From the NCBI RefSeq assembly GCF_013205025.1, contig NZ_JABMLE010000001.1, forward strand, positions 1,488,001 to 1,552,000: 64,000 nucleotides of DNA, in the 5' to 3' direction. The notes under the pieces are model-generated. The model had not been told where the DNA came from. It ran no database searches and saw nothing but the letters and a program-made list of their open reading frames with translations. The DNA is from Rathayibacter sp. VKM Ac-2857. GTDB lineage: Bacteria > Actinomycetota > Actinomycetes > Actinomycetales > Microbacteriaceae. This document shows positions 8,363 to 17,230 of this stretch, one piece after another (within the stretch, counting starts at the first letter, position 1; the number at the start of each line of letters is the position of its first letter). Position numbers and translations under genes: made by a program.

Positions 8363-9238
8363 TCAGGAGGCGTTGGCGAGCAGCGCCGTCCAGGCGATGT
8401 CCGCGAGCTTCGCCTGCCCCGCCAGCGACGGGTGGAAGTGGTCGACGTCGGAGATGTCGTCCGAGGTGACGTCGAAGTCGTGCAGGGCGCCCTGGTCGTA
8501 GACGCAGTTCGCGGTCGCGCCGCAGACGTCGGCGAGGACGTCGTTGTAGGCGTCGATCGTCGTCGAGACGTTGTCGCGGCGGGCCTGCGCCTCCGCGTCG
8601 TCCGAGGTGGGCTCGTAGAGGAGCGAGTTGCAGTTGGAGCTGCCGGCCCAGCGCGAGACGGCCTCGGAGTCGCCGCGCTCGGTCTCGAAGAAGTCGAGCA
8701 GGTTCGGCACGGAGGAGACGAAGATCGTCGCCTCGGGAGCGCCGGTGGAGAGCGTCGTGAGGGCGGTCGTCACGTTGCTGCGGAAGGCGTCCGGCGTGGT
8801 GATGTCGGCGCTGTTCTTCCGGCAGACGTCGTTCGCGCCGATCAGGATCGTGACGAGATCCGGGGCGGCGGCGACCGCCTTCTCGGCCTGGCGCGGCAGC
8901 TCGGCCGAGGTCGCGCCCTTGGAGGCGACGTTCTCGATCTCGGGCACGGCGCCGACCGACTCGCCGGCGCGGCGGGCGATCGAGTCGACCGTCTCGTCCT
9001 CGCCGGTGGTCCAGGACGCGCTCGGGCAGGGCTTGTTCTGCCCGCAGGCGGCGACGCCGACCGAGATCGAGTCGCCCATCGCGGCGATCGAGCCGGCCGC
9101 GAAGGGCAGCTCGCCCGACGCGGCGGGCTCGGTCGTCTCGGCGGGCGCCGGGGCGGAGGTGCAGCCGGCCAGCAGCGCGGCGGCGACGGCCACGACGGCG
9201 AGGACGCCGGCACGACGGGAGCGTGTGGAGCGGATCAT
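8363..9238 (-). CDS. SGNH/GDSL-family hydrolase lipoprotein
   Basis: A 291-residue secreted esterase-like protein. Residues 1-26 are a lipoprotein signal with lipobox LLAGC, so it should be tethered to the outer face of the membrane. SGNH blocks are in order: block I AAMGDSISVG (nucleophile Ser), block II around VASKGATSAE, block III ILIGANDVC, and block V DVDHFHPSLAGQAKLA (Asp and His). Several Cys residues (NKPC, DVCRKN, SSNCN, DVCGATANC) suggest extracellular disulfides. It is the last gene of the leftward polysaccharide operon and overlaps the flippase stop (ATGA). Inference: it trims or remodels acyl groups on the exported polysaccharide. Confidence 0.85.
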   Translation of the reverse strand: MIRSTRSRRAGVLAVVAVAAALLAGCTSAPAPAETTEPAASGELPFAAGSIAAMGDSISVGVAACGQNKPCPSASWTTGEDETVDSIARRAGESVGAVPEIENVASKGATSAELPRQAEKAVAAAPDLVTILIGANDVCRKNSADITTPDAFRSNVTTALTTLSTGAPEATIFVSSVPNLLDFFETERGDSEAVSRWAGSSNCNSLLYEPTSDDAEAQARRDNVSTTIDAYNDVLADVCGATANCVYDQGALHDFDVTSDDISDVDHFHPSLAGQAKLADIAWTALLANAS

Positions 9239-10950
9239 GCGGTGCCTCCCTCGGCGGCCGGGGTGGTCTGCGACGCGGGCGCGGCGGGCGTCGCCGGGCC
9301 CTTGGGCTTGGGCTTCCGGACCTGCTTCACGAACGCGAGGATCTGGTTCATGTCGCGGCGGTAGGCCGGGATCGCCATCGCGAGCGCCAGCGGCACCAGC
9401 GAGGCGAGTCCGCCGACGAGCAGGTGCACGATCGCGGGCAGATCGGTGTACGCGCCGACGGCCCAGGCCGCGCCGAACATGAACGGCACGACGAGCGCGG
9501 GGCGCAGGACGGGCACGATCACGTCGGAGCCGCGGACGAAGGTGCCGCGGATCGCCAGCCAGAAGCCGGGCACCAGCAGCGCCAGGGTGGTGAGGCCGTA
9601 GAGGAGCGCGAGGCCCTCGACGCCGTTCCACCACAGGCCCACGAAGAACGAGCCGATGACGAGCGGGCGGGTGACCACGTAGTAGACGAGCTGGCGGTGC
9701 ACGCGGCCGAGCGAGATGTAGATCCAGCCCTGCACGTTGCCGATGCCCTGCGCGATGCCCGCGATGGACAGCAGCGACAGGATCGTCGCGGAGGACGACC
9801 ACTGCGGGCCGAGCAGCAGCTCGACGAGCGGTCCGGCCAGTGCCGCGAGGACGCCGAAGGTCGGCAGCGTGAGGTAGCCGATCACGAGCAGCGCGCCGCG
9901 GACGTAGCGGCGGTAGCGCTCGCCGTCGTCCTGGAGCGAGGAGAGCACGGGCAGCGCGACGCGGCCGAGCGGTCCGTTCAGCTGCTGCAGCGGGAGCAGG
10001 AAGAGCGAGTAGGCGCGGGTGTACTGACCGAGCACGCCCGTGCCGAGCTGCGCGCCGATGAGCACGTTGTCGACGTTGCGGGCGAAGTAGTTGAGCAGCT
10101 GGACGCCGAAGATGCTGCCGCCGGTGGTGACCAGCGGGATGACCTCGCGCGAGATCTGCGGGCGGCCGAAGGTGGGGCGCGCCGCGACCCAGAGCGCGAT
10201 GAACCGGTAGATCAGCGCACCGCCCTGCAGCACGACGAGCGACCAGACGCCCCAGCCGAGGAAGGCGGCGATGATCGAGCCGATCACGCCGACGAGCATC
10301 GACACCACGTCGATCTGCGCCATCAGGCCGAACTTCATCTCCTTCTGCACGCGCGCCTGGAGCGGCATGCAGAGGCTGTTGATGAAGAGCGTCGGGGCGA
10401 CGGCGAGCGTCAGGACGACCAGCGCCTGCTCGTTGTAGATGCCGGCGATGAGCCAGGCGGAGGCGCCGATCACGATCGTGCCGACCACGCCGAGCGCGAC
10501 CGACAGCCAGAGCACGGACCGCCAGACGGTCTCGCTCATCTTCTTGGCCTGGATGATCGCGCCGGTCAGACCGAAGTCGCGGACCAGGTCCGCGACACCG
10601 ACGATCGCCGTGACGGCCGCGAGCAGGCCGAAGTCGCTCGGCGAGAGCAGGCGCGCCAGCACGATCGTGGAGATCAGCTGGATCGCGGTCTTGCCCCACA
10701 GGCCGCCCAGGGTCTGGATGACTCCGCGGCTCGCCTTGTGCCCGAGGTCGGACTTCGGCGGCAGGTTCGGCCCGTCCCCCACGGTCGGCGACTGCGCGAT
10801 CGCGTCGGTCGCCAGCGTCTCGGTGGTGTGCGCGGTGTCGTCGATCGCCGCCTCGATCTGGGCGTCGCTCGCCGTGGTGCCGTGGCGGGCGGAGGAGCCG
10901 CCCGCGGGGGTCGACCCCGTCACGCGCGCGTCGTCTCGTCGCGGTTCCAT
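9235..10950 (-). CDS. Wzx-type oligosaccharide flippase (MOP superfamily)
   Basis: A 571-residue polytopic protein. A hydrophilic N-terminus of about 75 residues precedes about 12-14 helices beginning ASRGVIQTLGGLWGKTAIQLISTIVLARLLSPSDFGLLA, the characteristic opening of bacterial polysaccharide flippases. FARNVDNVLIGAQLGTGVLGQYTRAYSLFLLP and the central PVLSSLQDD segment also fit the family. It should move lipid-linked repeat units across the membrane. The start ATG has AGGAGG 9 bases upstream and lies inside the 3' end of the preceding glycosyltransferase (31-bp overlap). The Pro/Lys/Ala-rich tail is cytoplasmic. Confidence 0.9.
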   Translation of the reverse strand: MEPRRDDARVTGSTPAGGSSARHGTTASDAQIEAAIDDTAHTTETLATDAIAQSPTVGDGPNLPPKSDLGHKASRGVIQTLGGLWGKTAIQLISTIVLARLLSPSDFGLLAAVTAIVGVADLVRDFGLTGAIIQAKKMSETVWRSVLWLSVALGVVGTIVIGASAWLIAGIYNEQALVVLTLAVAPTLFINSLCMPLQARVQKEMKFGLMAQIDVVSMLVGVIGSIIAAFLGWGVWSLVVLQGGALIYRFIALWVAARPTFGRPQISREVIPLVTTGGSIFGVQLLNYFARNVDNVLIGAQLGTGVLGQYTRAYSLFLLPLQQLNGPLGRVALPVLSSLQDDGERYRRYVRGALLVIGYLTLPTFGVLAALAGPLVELLLGPQWSSSATILSLLSIAGIAQGIGNVQGWIYISLGRVHRQLVYYVVTRPLVIGSFFVGLWWNGVEGLALLYGLTTLALLVPGFWLAIRGTFVRGSDVIVPVLRPALVVPFMFGAAWAVGAYTDLPAIVHLLVGGLASLVPLALAMAIPAYRRDMNQILAFVKQVRKPKPKGPATPAAPASQTTPAAEGGTA

Positions 10951-11777
10951 TCGGGTACGCCTCCTCGAGCGATGATCGACCGCGCCTCGAGGCGGGGTCG
11001 CAGATAGCCGTAGCAGTAGATCGGGAAGGCCGGCCACAGGGAGGGCCGGCGCAGGACGCGCTTCAGCAGAGCGAGCGGGCCGCCGCCGGCGGTCCCGGCC
11101 TGGTCCGGCACGAGACCGGAGGCCGCGAGCTGGGCGTTGCCGATCGCGATGCGGACCGTGCGCTTGATCTGGTTGCGCATCCGGCGCGGCGCCTTCACGG
11201 AGAAGGACCGGCCGGGGAGCGTCAGCCGCTCCTCGGGGGTGAAGAGCTGCTGGACGAAGCGGTCGTCGGCGATGATCTCGGGGAAGGCGCCGAAGCGGCT
11301 CCGCCCCTCGGCCGACAGGCCGTAGATCCCGGAGCCCACCAGGCCGGGGGCCCGGTAGTCGGAGAGCTCCCAGATCGAGTAGTGCGCCCGGACGGGCCAG
11401 GAGGCCCCCCGGGTGTCGACGCGGAACTCCGGCGCCGCCGCGAGCGGGCCGCCGGGGCGGGCCAGCTCGTCGCCGACCGCCAGGAGCGTCTCGGCCGAGA
11501 CCGACACGTCCGCGTCCACGTAGATCCTCGGGAGGACCGTCGCGAGCTCGTCGGCCGCGTTCAGGCCGGCGATCTTCGAGGCCCGGGGCGTCTCCGCCAC
11601 CAGGATCCGAGGATCGACGGCCCGCGCCACCGCGGCGGTGTCGTCGGTGCAGCCGTTCGCACCGACCACGATCTCGAGCCGGCCCTCCGGGTCCCCGGCC
11701 ACCAGGGCGCCGAGGAGCCGGGCGATCACCGCCCCCTCGTCGTGCGCGGGGATGACGACGCTGACGCGCGCGCTCAC
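10920..11777 (-). CDS. Family 2 glycosyltransferase
   Basis: A 285-residue GT-A enzyme. It opens with SARVSVVIPAHDEGAVIARLL and has GANGCTDDTAAVA and the metal-binding DXD as YVDADVSVS; acceptor/catalytic features follow around SGIYGLSAEGRSRFG and IIADDRFVQQLF. Asp-Asp-Arg replaces the more usual ED motif. The GTG start overlaps the stop of the upstream polymerase gene (GTGA). No transmembrane helices are obvious, so it acts on the cytoplasmic face, probably adding a repeat-unit sugar before flipping. Confidence 0.85.
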   Translation of the reverse strand: MSARVSVVIPAHDEGAVIARLLGALVAGDPEGRLEIVVGANGCTDDTAAVARAVDPRILVAETPRASKIAGLNAADELATVLPRIYVDADVSVSAETLLAVGDELARPGGPLAAAPEFRVDTRGASWPVRAHYSIWELSDYRAPGLVGSGIYGLSAEGRSRFGAFPEIIADDRFVQQLFTPEERLTLPGRSFSVKAPRRMRNQIKRTVRIAIGNAQLAASGLVPDQAGTAGGGPLALLKRVLRRPSLWPAFPIYCYGYLRPRLEARSIIARGGVPEWNRDETTRA

Positions 11778-13444
11778 GACTCGATCGGAGCCGGCTTGCG
11801 GACGACGTGAGCGCCGACGTGCGAGCCGAGGGCGGGCTGGCTGCCCGGGAGGTGGGGGCCCCCGCGGGTGAAGGCGGAGACGTGCCCCGCCTCCTCCGGC
11901 GACAGGCGCCGGCGGGTCGACTTCCGTGGCGCCTCCGTGAGCACCCAGGCACCGACGGCCAGGAGGATCCAGAACAGCATGAAGGACTGGAAGAAACCGA
12001 AGGCGTCGTAGAAGTACGCGGCGACCGTGTAGCCGAGCAGCAGGACCGCGATCGCGAACGCGAGGCTCGCGTACTGCGGCGTGGTGGTGCTCTTGAACGA
12101 GTAGCGCAGCAGCATCACGATCGGGACGAGGAACAGCACGGCCAGGCCGATGACGCCCACGGCGCCGCCGTCGAGCAGCGTGCCCAGCCACTGGTTGTCG
12201 AGGATGAACGCGTTCTTGTCCTCGCCCACCACGATGCGGCTGCCGACTCCCGTTCCGAAGAAGGGGTGCTCGCGCACGATCGCCATGGCCGGCTCGAGGT
12301 CGGCCAGGCGCCCGGCGCCCGCCATGCCCGCGGAGGTGTACTGCGAGGCGATGAGCGCGTCGGGGTCGAGGAACGACCCGATCATGTCCGTGAGGATCTT
12401 CGGGATGAAGACGAAGCCGAGGCCGAGCACCGGGACCATGCCCAGGAGCAGGTAGCCGCCGATCTTCGGGCGCAGGATGACCGTGAGCAGGAACATCACG
12501 CCGAGCGTGACGATCGCCGTGCGCGACACCGCGGTGACCACGCCGAGCAGCAGGGCGAGGATCGTGCCGTAGTAGATGATCCGGCGGTTGATCTCGTTGA
12601 AGGGCCAGCGCGCGTACTTCGAGAGGTAGATCGCGATCGGGATCATCATGGTGAACATGACGGCCAGCGCGATCGGGTGCTGCGACGAGCCGAACGAGCG
12701 GTAGCCGCCGGCGCGGTAGGCCTCCTGCTCGGCGCCGAGGCGCTCGAGCGGCAGGAACTTGTCGAGCATGGTGAAGACGTTCTGCTGCGTCGCGCGCTCG
12801 AGGACCGCGAAGAAGGCGACGACGACGGCCGACCAGACCAGGAAGGTCAGGAAGGCCTCGACGAGCTTCTCGTTGCGCATCACGAGCCGGGCGACGAAGT
12901 AGACCGAGAGCATCAGCAGATCGTTGACGATCGCGCCGAGGACACCGCTGCCGAGGCCGCCCTCGGAGATGAACTGCACGTTCGCGGCGATCGAGAGCAG
13001 GCTCGAGGCCACCCAGATGCCCAGCGGCCAGCCGAACGCGGCGGGGCGCCAGACGAAGGTCGGGTCGATCATCAGCGCGACGATCGCCGCGACGACCATC
13101 ATCACGATGACGAGCCGGTACGGCTCCAGCGCGAAGCCGAGCGGGATCGGCAGCGCGTAGTAGCGCACCGGGATGAACATGATGACGGCGAGCAGGACGA
13201 TGAACGCCCCGGTCCAGTTGAAGACGAGCTTGCGCGTCAGGTACAGGAACGAGATCCCGAAAAGGATCGCCCCCGCGTACAGCGGATTGAGGTAGTAGAC
13301 CGCTGCCACGGCGACGGCCGCGAGCAGGACGGTCGACAGGACCGCGCGGACCGTGAAGGTCCGGCGGACGAGGATCTCACCCGCGTACGGGTCGTCGTTC
13401 CCGGGGACCCCGAGCGGGGTCCCCTTCAGCGTCGGCGTGCTCAT
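11774..13444 (-). CDS. O-antigen ligase/Wzy-polymerase family membrane protein
   Basis: A 556-residue integral membrane protein with 10-12 helices. A large loop before the last helices contains the O-antigen-ligase (Wzy_C) signature region: ADLEPAMAIVREHPFFGTGVGSRIV, followed by AFILDNQWLGTLLDGGAVG. HPFFGTGVG corresponds to the conserved H/PxxGxGxG loop of the family. Between a chain-length protein and a flippase, it is most simply the Wzy-type polymerase of this polysaccharide. Start ATG at 13444, 14 bases after the end of the Wzz-like gene; its stop overlaps the next gene. Confidence 0.87.
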   Translation of the reverse strand: MSTPTLKGTPLGVPGNDDPYAGEILVRRTFTVRAVLSTVLLAAVAVAAVYYLNPLYAGAILFGISFLYLTRKLVFNWTGAFIVLLAVIMFIPVRYYALPIPLGFALEPYRLVIVMMVVAAIVALMIDPTFVWRPAAFGWPLGIWVASSLLSIAANVQFISEGGLGSGVLGAIVNDLLMLSVYFVARLVMRNEKLVEAFLTFLVWSAVVVAFFAVLERATQQNVFTMLDKFLPLERLGAEQEAYRAGGYRSFGSSQHPIALAVMFTMMIPIAIYLSKYARWPFNEINRRIIYYGTILALLLGVVTAVSRTAIVTLGVMFLLTVILRPKIGGYLLLGMVPVLGLGFVFIPKILTDMIGSFLDPDALIASQYTSAGMAGAGRLADLEPAMAIVREHPFFGTGVGSRIVVGEDKNAFILDNQWLGTLLDGGAVGVIGLAVLFLVPIVMLLRYSFKSTTTPQYASLAFAIAVLLLGYTVAAYFYDAFGFFQSFMLFWILLAVGAWVLTEAPRKSTRRRLSPEEAGHVSAFTRGGPHLPGSQPALGSHVGAHVVRKPAPIES

Positions 13445-13458
13445 CTGCTGCGACCGGC

Positions 13459-14328
13459 TCAGGTGGCGCTGCGCTTCCCGGAGGAGGCCAGCTCACCCGG
13501 CCCGGCGGGGTTCTCGGGGGCGGTGCCGATCGCGGCGGGGCGCTGGCCGTTCTCCGCGGCGGAGCCGGTCAGGGCCGGGCCGCGGCGGAAGGACTCGCCG
13601 CGGCGCTGGTTGCCGCGGTTGGCGGTGACGCGCTCCCGCGAGATGCGGACGTTGTAGAGGATGAAGGCGAGGGCGATGAAGGCGAGGAAGACGCCGAGAC
13701 CGGTGATCGCGATCGGGATGATCGGGTTCGACCCCTCCTGCTCGACGGCCGCACCCTGGTCGGTGACCTGGAGGGTGACGCGGAGCTCGGGGGCGACGCC
13801 CTGGGCCTCCTGCTGCGAGGTGATGTAGGTCTGGAAGATCTGGGTCGCGGTCTGCGAGATCAGGACGGCGCGGGCCGGGTCGGTCGACTCGCCGACGATC
13901 GAGAGGATCGGGAGGCTGAAGCGGCCCGGGTTCTGCTCGGTGCCGGCCGGCTGGGTGGTGCGGCGCACGGCGCTCAGGGCCTCGGTGGGCGAGAACCCGC
14001 CGATGGCGGCCTCGACCTGGGTGCGGATCTCGGAGCCGCTGACGAGGTAGGCGTAGATGACCGCGGTGTTCGTCAGGTCGTTCTGCTGGGCCTCGGACGT
14101 GCCCTCGGTGAGGGCCTGGCCGGGCTCGACCGCCTGGAGGGGGTTCCGCGAGCCGCCGCCGAGCAGGATCGTGGTGTCGGAGCGGTACGCCGACTCCGCA
14201 CGGGAGACGACCTCACCGTCCTTGAGGGTGTAGCCGGCGACCATGGCGGCCAGCACGGCGACCACGAGGCCGACCGCGAGGAGCCATTTGTAGCTCCAGA
14301 GCACTCGAAGGTAAAGGGGAACGGACAT
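13459..14328 (-). CDS. Wzz/YveK-type polysaccharide chain-length protein
   Basis: A 289-residue protein with the two-helix Wzz plan: helix 1 about residues 13-32 (KWLLAVGLVVAVLAAMVAGY), an extracytoplasmic region of about 180 residues, and helix 2 near 208-232 (PIIPIAITGLGVFLAFIALAFILY). Pro-rich motifs normally found before helix 2 are weak. A basic cytoplasmic tail follows (RGNQRRGESFRRGP). It probably sets polymer length with the adjacent Wzy-like protein. No tyrosine-kinase domain is fused or adjacent. Start ATG at 14328 (GAGACCGAG upstream); a longer frame to 14421 lacks family similarity. First gene of the leftward operon. Confidence 0.8.
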   Translation of the reverse strand: MSVPLYLRVLWSYKWLLAVGLVVAVLAAMVAGYTLKDGEVVSRAESAYRSDTTILLGGGSRNPLQAVEPGQALTEGTSEAQQNDLTNTAVIYAYLVSGSEIRTQVEAAIGGFSPTEALSAVRRTTQPAGTEQNPGRFSLPILSIVGESTDPARAVLISQTATQIFQTYITSQQEAQGVAPELRVTLQVTDQGAAVEQEGSNPIIPIAITGLGVFLAFIALAFILYNVRISRERVTANRGNQRRGESFRRGPALTGSAAENGQRPAAIGTAPENPAGPGELASSGKRSAT

Positions 14329-14781
14329 CTCGGTCTCGACTTCCAGACGGCGAGGTGTAGGACCTCGGGGCGACGCGCCGCGTGCTCGGAGGTTGCACTG
14401 CTGCTGCAATCGTTGGAGCAACGCCTCCGTCCATCACGGCGGTGATGGCGGAACGGGGTTTGCGGCTGTCGAGGATGACGACGGAGCCAGGTGCGGAGGG
14501 CGGGCGGTACGGAGTGGTTCTGCGCTGTGCTCCACCGGTCTTCGGGCATGCCGCGAAGGGGCCGGAACGAGCACAGAACCGGGACCCCACGAGTGCGGTG
14601 CCCCGACACACTCATTGTGACCATAACCCACGGCATGCGGATGCCGGAAGTATTGCGGCTGTGTTAAGTCTGCGGGACCGACGACTCGCCGAGCCGGGAG
14701 TGGACTTGCGTTCCTCTCAGGAGGTCGAGGATGGTGGCTAGTGTTCATTCCTGAGCGCGCCGCCCTCACGACAGGAGACGC
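14329..14781. other. Divergent promoter region of the two polysaccharide operons
   Basis: This 453-bp gap separates the leftward wzz-like operon from the rightward glycosyltransferase operon. No gene is apparent. It is relatively AT-rich around 14600-14670, where leftward CACAAT/TATGGT and rightward TTAAGT-like boxes lie close together, so both promoters are probably here. The leftward unit would then have a leader of about 280 bases. Confidence 0.4.
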
Positions 14782-16200
14782 ATGGATGATGAGCACCAGT
14801 GCTCCACCACTGCCGCAGACCCACCCGACCGCACCGACAGCACTGAACGCGACCTCGATCGCGACCACGACGCCCGTCCTCTGACGGCCGTCCCGTCGGG
14901 CGCGCCCGCGGACGCTCCGCTGTCGATCCTCTACTCGTTCCCGCACGGCATCGGCTCGCCGGGTATCGGCTGGACCGCGCTGCACCAGGTGCGCTCGCTG
15001 GTCGCCGCGGGCCACCGCGTGACCGTCGTCGCCGCCTCGATCACCGAGCCGCTCGGCCCGGTCGCCCGCGCCGTGACGACCCTCACGGTCGGCGGCGTCC
15101 GCCTCCCGCACCGCCTCTTCGGCCGCAGCCGCTCCATCGCCCACCACGACCGCGTCACCGCGCGGATCCTCGCCGAGGGCGACTACGACGTCGTGCACGG
15201 CTGGCCCTGGGGCTCGGCCCGCACCTTCGACGAGGCCGCCCGCCAGGGCGTGCCCGCCGTGCGCGAGGCTCCGAACACCCACACCGCGCACGCCTTCGAG
15301 GTCGTCGCGGAGGAGTACGAGCGGCTCGGCATCACGCCGCCGGTCGGCTCGCCGCACACCTACAACGCGGTGCGGCTGCGCCGCGAGGAGCGCGAGTGGG
15401 CCGCCGCGACCGCGATCCTGGTGCCGTCCGCGTCGGTCGAGCAGACCTTCCTCGAGAAGGGCTTCTCGCCGCGGAAGCTCCTCCGCCACCGCTACGGCGC
15501 CCTGGTCGACACGACCCGCAGCTTCGATCCCGACCCGCGCGACGCGGCCGACCACGTCTTCACCGCGGTCTTCGTCGGCCGGATCGAGCCGCGCAAGGGC
15601 CTGCTCTACGCGCTGCAGGCCTGGCAGCAGTCGAAGGCGAGCAGCACCGGCCGCTTCCTGGTCTACGGCGACTTCACCCCGGGCTACCAGGAGCGCCTCG
15701 CCGGGCTGCTCGAGCAGCCGAGCGTCGAGCTGCGCGGCTTCACGGCCGACGTCGCCGAGGTCTTCGCGAACGCCGACGTGCTGATCCTGCCGACCATCGA
15801 GGAGGGCAGCGCCCTGGTCACCTCGGAGGCGCAGGCCGCCGGCTGCGTGCCGCTGGTCTCCTCCGCCGCGGGGGCCAACCTCGAGGACGGCGTGCAGGGG
15901 CTCGTGCACGAGCCGCGCGACGTCGAGACGCTCACCGCGCAGATCGACCTGGTCTCCTCCGACCGCGCCCTGCTCGCGCGGATGCGCCGGGCCGCCCTCG
16001 ACAACCGCGACAACCTGACCTGGGAGCGCGCGAGCGTCGACCTCGTCGCCGCGTACCGCGCCGCGATGGCGCTCGTGCGCGAGGACCTGGCGGGCACGGG
16101 CTCAGCGGGCACGGGCTCAGCCGGCACGGGCTCAGCAGGTGCGGGTTCAGCCGCCGACTCCGACGACCGCTCCGACCAGCCGAGGAACGACCAGCCGTGA
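14782..16200 (+). CDS. Glycosyltransferase family 4
   Basis: A 472-residue GT-B enzyme. After an acidic, low-complexity leader (to about residue 50) come ILYSFPHGIGSPGIGWTALHQVRSLVAAGHRVTVVA (acceptor domain), VFVGRIEPRKGLLYALQAW (start of the donor half), then LILPTIEEGSALVTSEAQAAGCVPLVSS, a clear EX7E motif region. The C-terminus carries a run of GTGSA units encoded by about 15-bp tandem repeats at 16091-16155, probably disordered and length-variable. SD AGGAG upstream of ATG. Its stop overlaps the next GTG (GTGA), beginning a tightly coupled six-gene rightward operon. Confidence 0.88.
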   Translation: MDDEHQCSTTAADPPDRTDSTERDLDRDHDARPLTAVPSGAPADAPLSILYSFPHGIGSPGIGWTALHQVRSLVAAGHRVTVVAASITEPLGPVARAVTTLTVGGVRLPHRLFGRSRSIAHHDRVTARILAEGDYDVVHGWPWGSARTFDEAARQGVPAVREAPNTHTAHAFEVVAEEYERLGITPPVGSPHTYNAVRLRREEREWAAATAILVPSASVEQTFLEKGFSPRKLLRHRYGALVDTTRSFDPDPRDAADHVFTAVFVGRIEPRKGLLYALQAWQQSKASSTGRFLVYGDFTPGYQERLAGLLEQPSVELRGFTADVAEVFANADVLILPTIEEGSALVTSEAQAAGCVPLVSSAAGANLEDGVQGLVHEPRDVETLTAQIDLVSSDRALLARMRRAALDNRDNLTWERASVDLVAAYRAAMALVREDLAGTGSAGTGSAGTGSAGAGSAADSDDRSDQPRNDQP

Positions 16201-17192
16201 ACCCCTCAGTCCTCAGCCCCAGTGACGTCTCGATCGTCCTCTGCACCCGCGAGCGTCCCGACATGCTGCGGGAGGCCCTCGCGGCGGTCGCGGCCGGCAC
16301 CGACCCCGCGGTCGAGGTGATCGTCGTCGACTCCGCGTCGACCGACTCCCGCACGCGCGAGGTCGCCCTCGCCGCGGGTGTGCGCTACGTGCGCACCGAC
16401 ACCAAGGGCCTCTCGATCGCGCGGAACCTCGGGCTGGACTCGAGCGACCGGCCGATCGTGGTCTACACGGACGACGACTGCTCGCCGACGCCCGGCTGGA
16501 TCGAGGCGCTGCTGCGCGCGTTCGAGGAGGAGCGGGTCACCGTGGCGACCGGGCGGATGCTCGACCACACCCTCGTCGACACCGACGTGCCGCCCACCGA
16601 CCGCATCGTCTACCGCTCCGCCGTCCGCGGTCTCGACGCGGGCCACGGCGCGGTGATGGCGTTCCGCCGCGACGTGCTGCAGACCCTCGGCGGCTTCGAC
16701 GACACCCTCGGAGCCGGCCGCTACCTCGCCGGCGCCGAGGACCTCGACATCTTCTGCCGCGCGCTCGCCGCGGGCGGCACCGCCGTCTTCGTCCCCGACA
16801 GCGTCGTGCTGCACGTCAACACCCGCAACCCCGTGGCCTACCGCCGCCTGATGCGCGGCTACGGGCTCGGGCTCGGCGCGCTCGTCGGCAAGTGGTGGCG
16901 CCTGTCGCCCAAGGTCGGCGCGCGGCTGACAGCGACCCTCGCCGTCCGCAGCGGCCGGCGCCTGGTGCGCTCGGCCAAGCGTCGGGGCCGCGGCGCGAAG
17001 GACGAGCTCGCGATGGTCGAGGGGATCCTCCGCGGCTACCTGCGCTCGCGCCACCTCCGCCTCTCCGGCTCGACCTTCGTCGACGAGTACCCGCCGACGC
17101 CGATCCGCCTGCCCACGGACACGACGCCCGCGGACACCACGCCCGCCGGCACGCAGCCCGCCTCGCCGGCGCCCGCCGGCACCCCGAGCTGA
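16197..17192 (+). CDS. Family 2 glycosyltransferase
   Basis: A 331-residue GT-A enzyme: [44 protein letters not shown], metal-binding DDD in [16 protein letters not shown], and [26 protein letters not shown] containing the catalytic ED. It lacks membrane helices. The Thr/Pro/Ala C-terminal tail ([18 protein letters not shown]) comes from imperfect tandem repeats at about 17113-17180. It starts with GTG overlapping the upstream stop. Predicted to extend the repeat unit; donor unknown. Confidence 0.88.
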   Translation: MNPSVLSPSDVSIVLCTRERPDMLREALAAVAAGTDPAVEVIVVDSASTDSRTREVALAAGVRYVRTDTKGLSIARNLGLDSSDRPIVVYTDDDCSPTPGWIEALLRAFEEERVTVATGRMLDHTLVDTDVPPTDRIVYRSAVRGLDAGHGAVMAFRRDVLQTLGGFDDTLGAGRYLAGAEDLDIFCRALAAGGTAVFVPDSVVLHVNTRNPVAYRRLMRGYGLGLGALVGKWWRLSPKVGARLTATLAVRSGRRLVRSAKRRGRGAKDELAMVEGILRGYLRSRHLRLSGSTFVDEYPPTPIRLPTDTTPADTTPAGTQPASPAPAGTPS

Positions 17193-17230
17193 CCGCTCCC
17201 CTCCGCCGCCTCCGACCAGGGAGCACCGCC

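Noticed and set aside
9223-11007. Long + strand frame opposite the flippase and glycosyltransferase genes
   Set aside because: Composition is Asp/Arg/Glu-rich antisense sequence; the minus-strand proteins have clear motifs and coupled starts.
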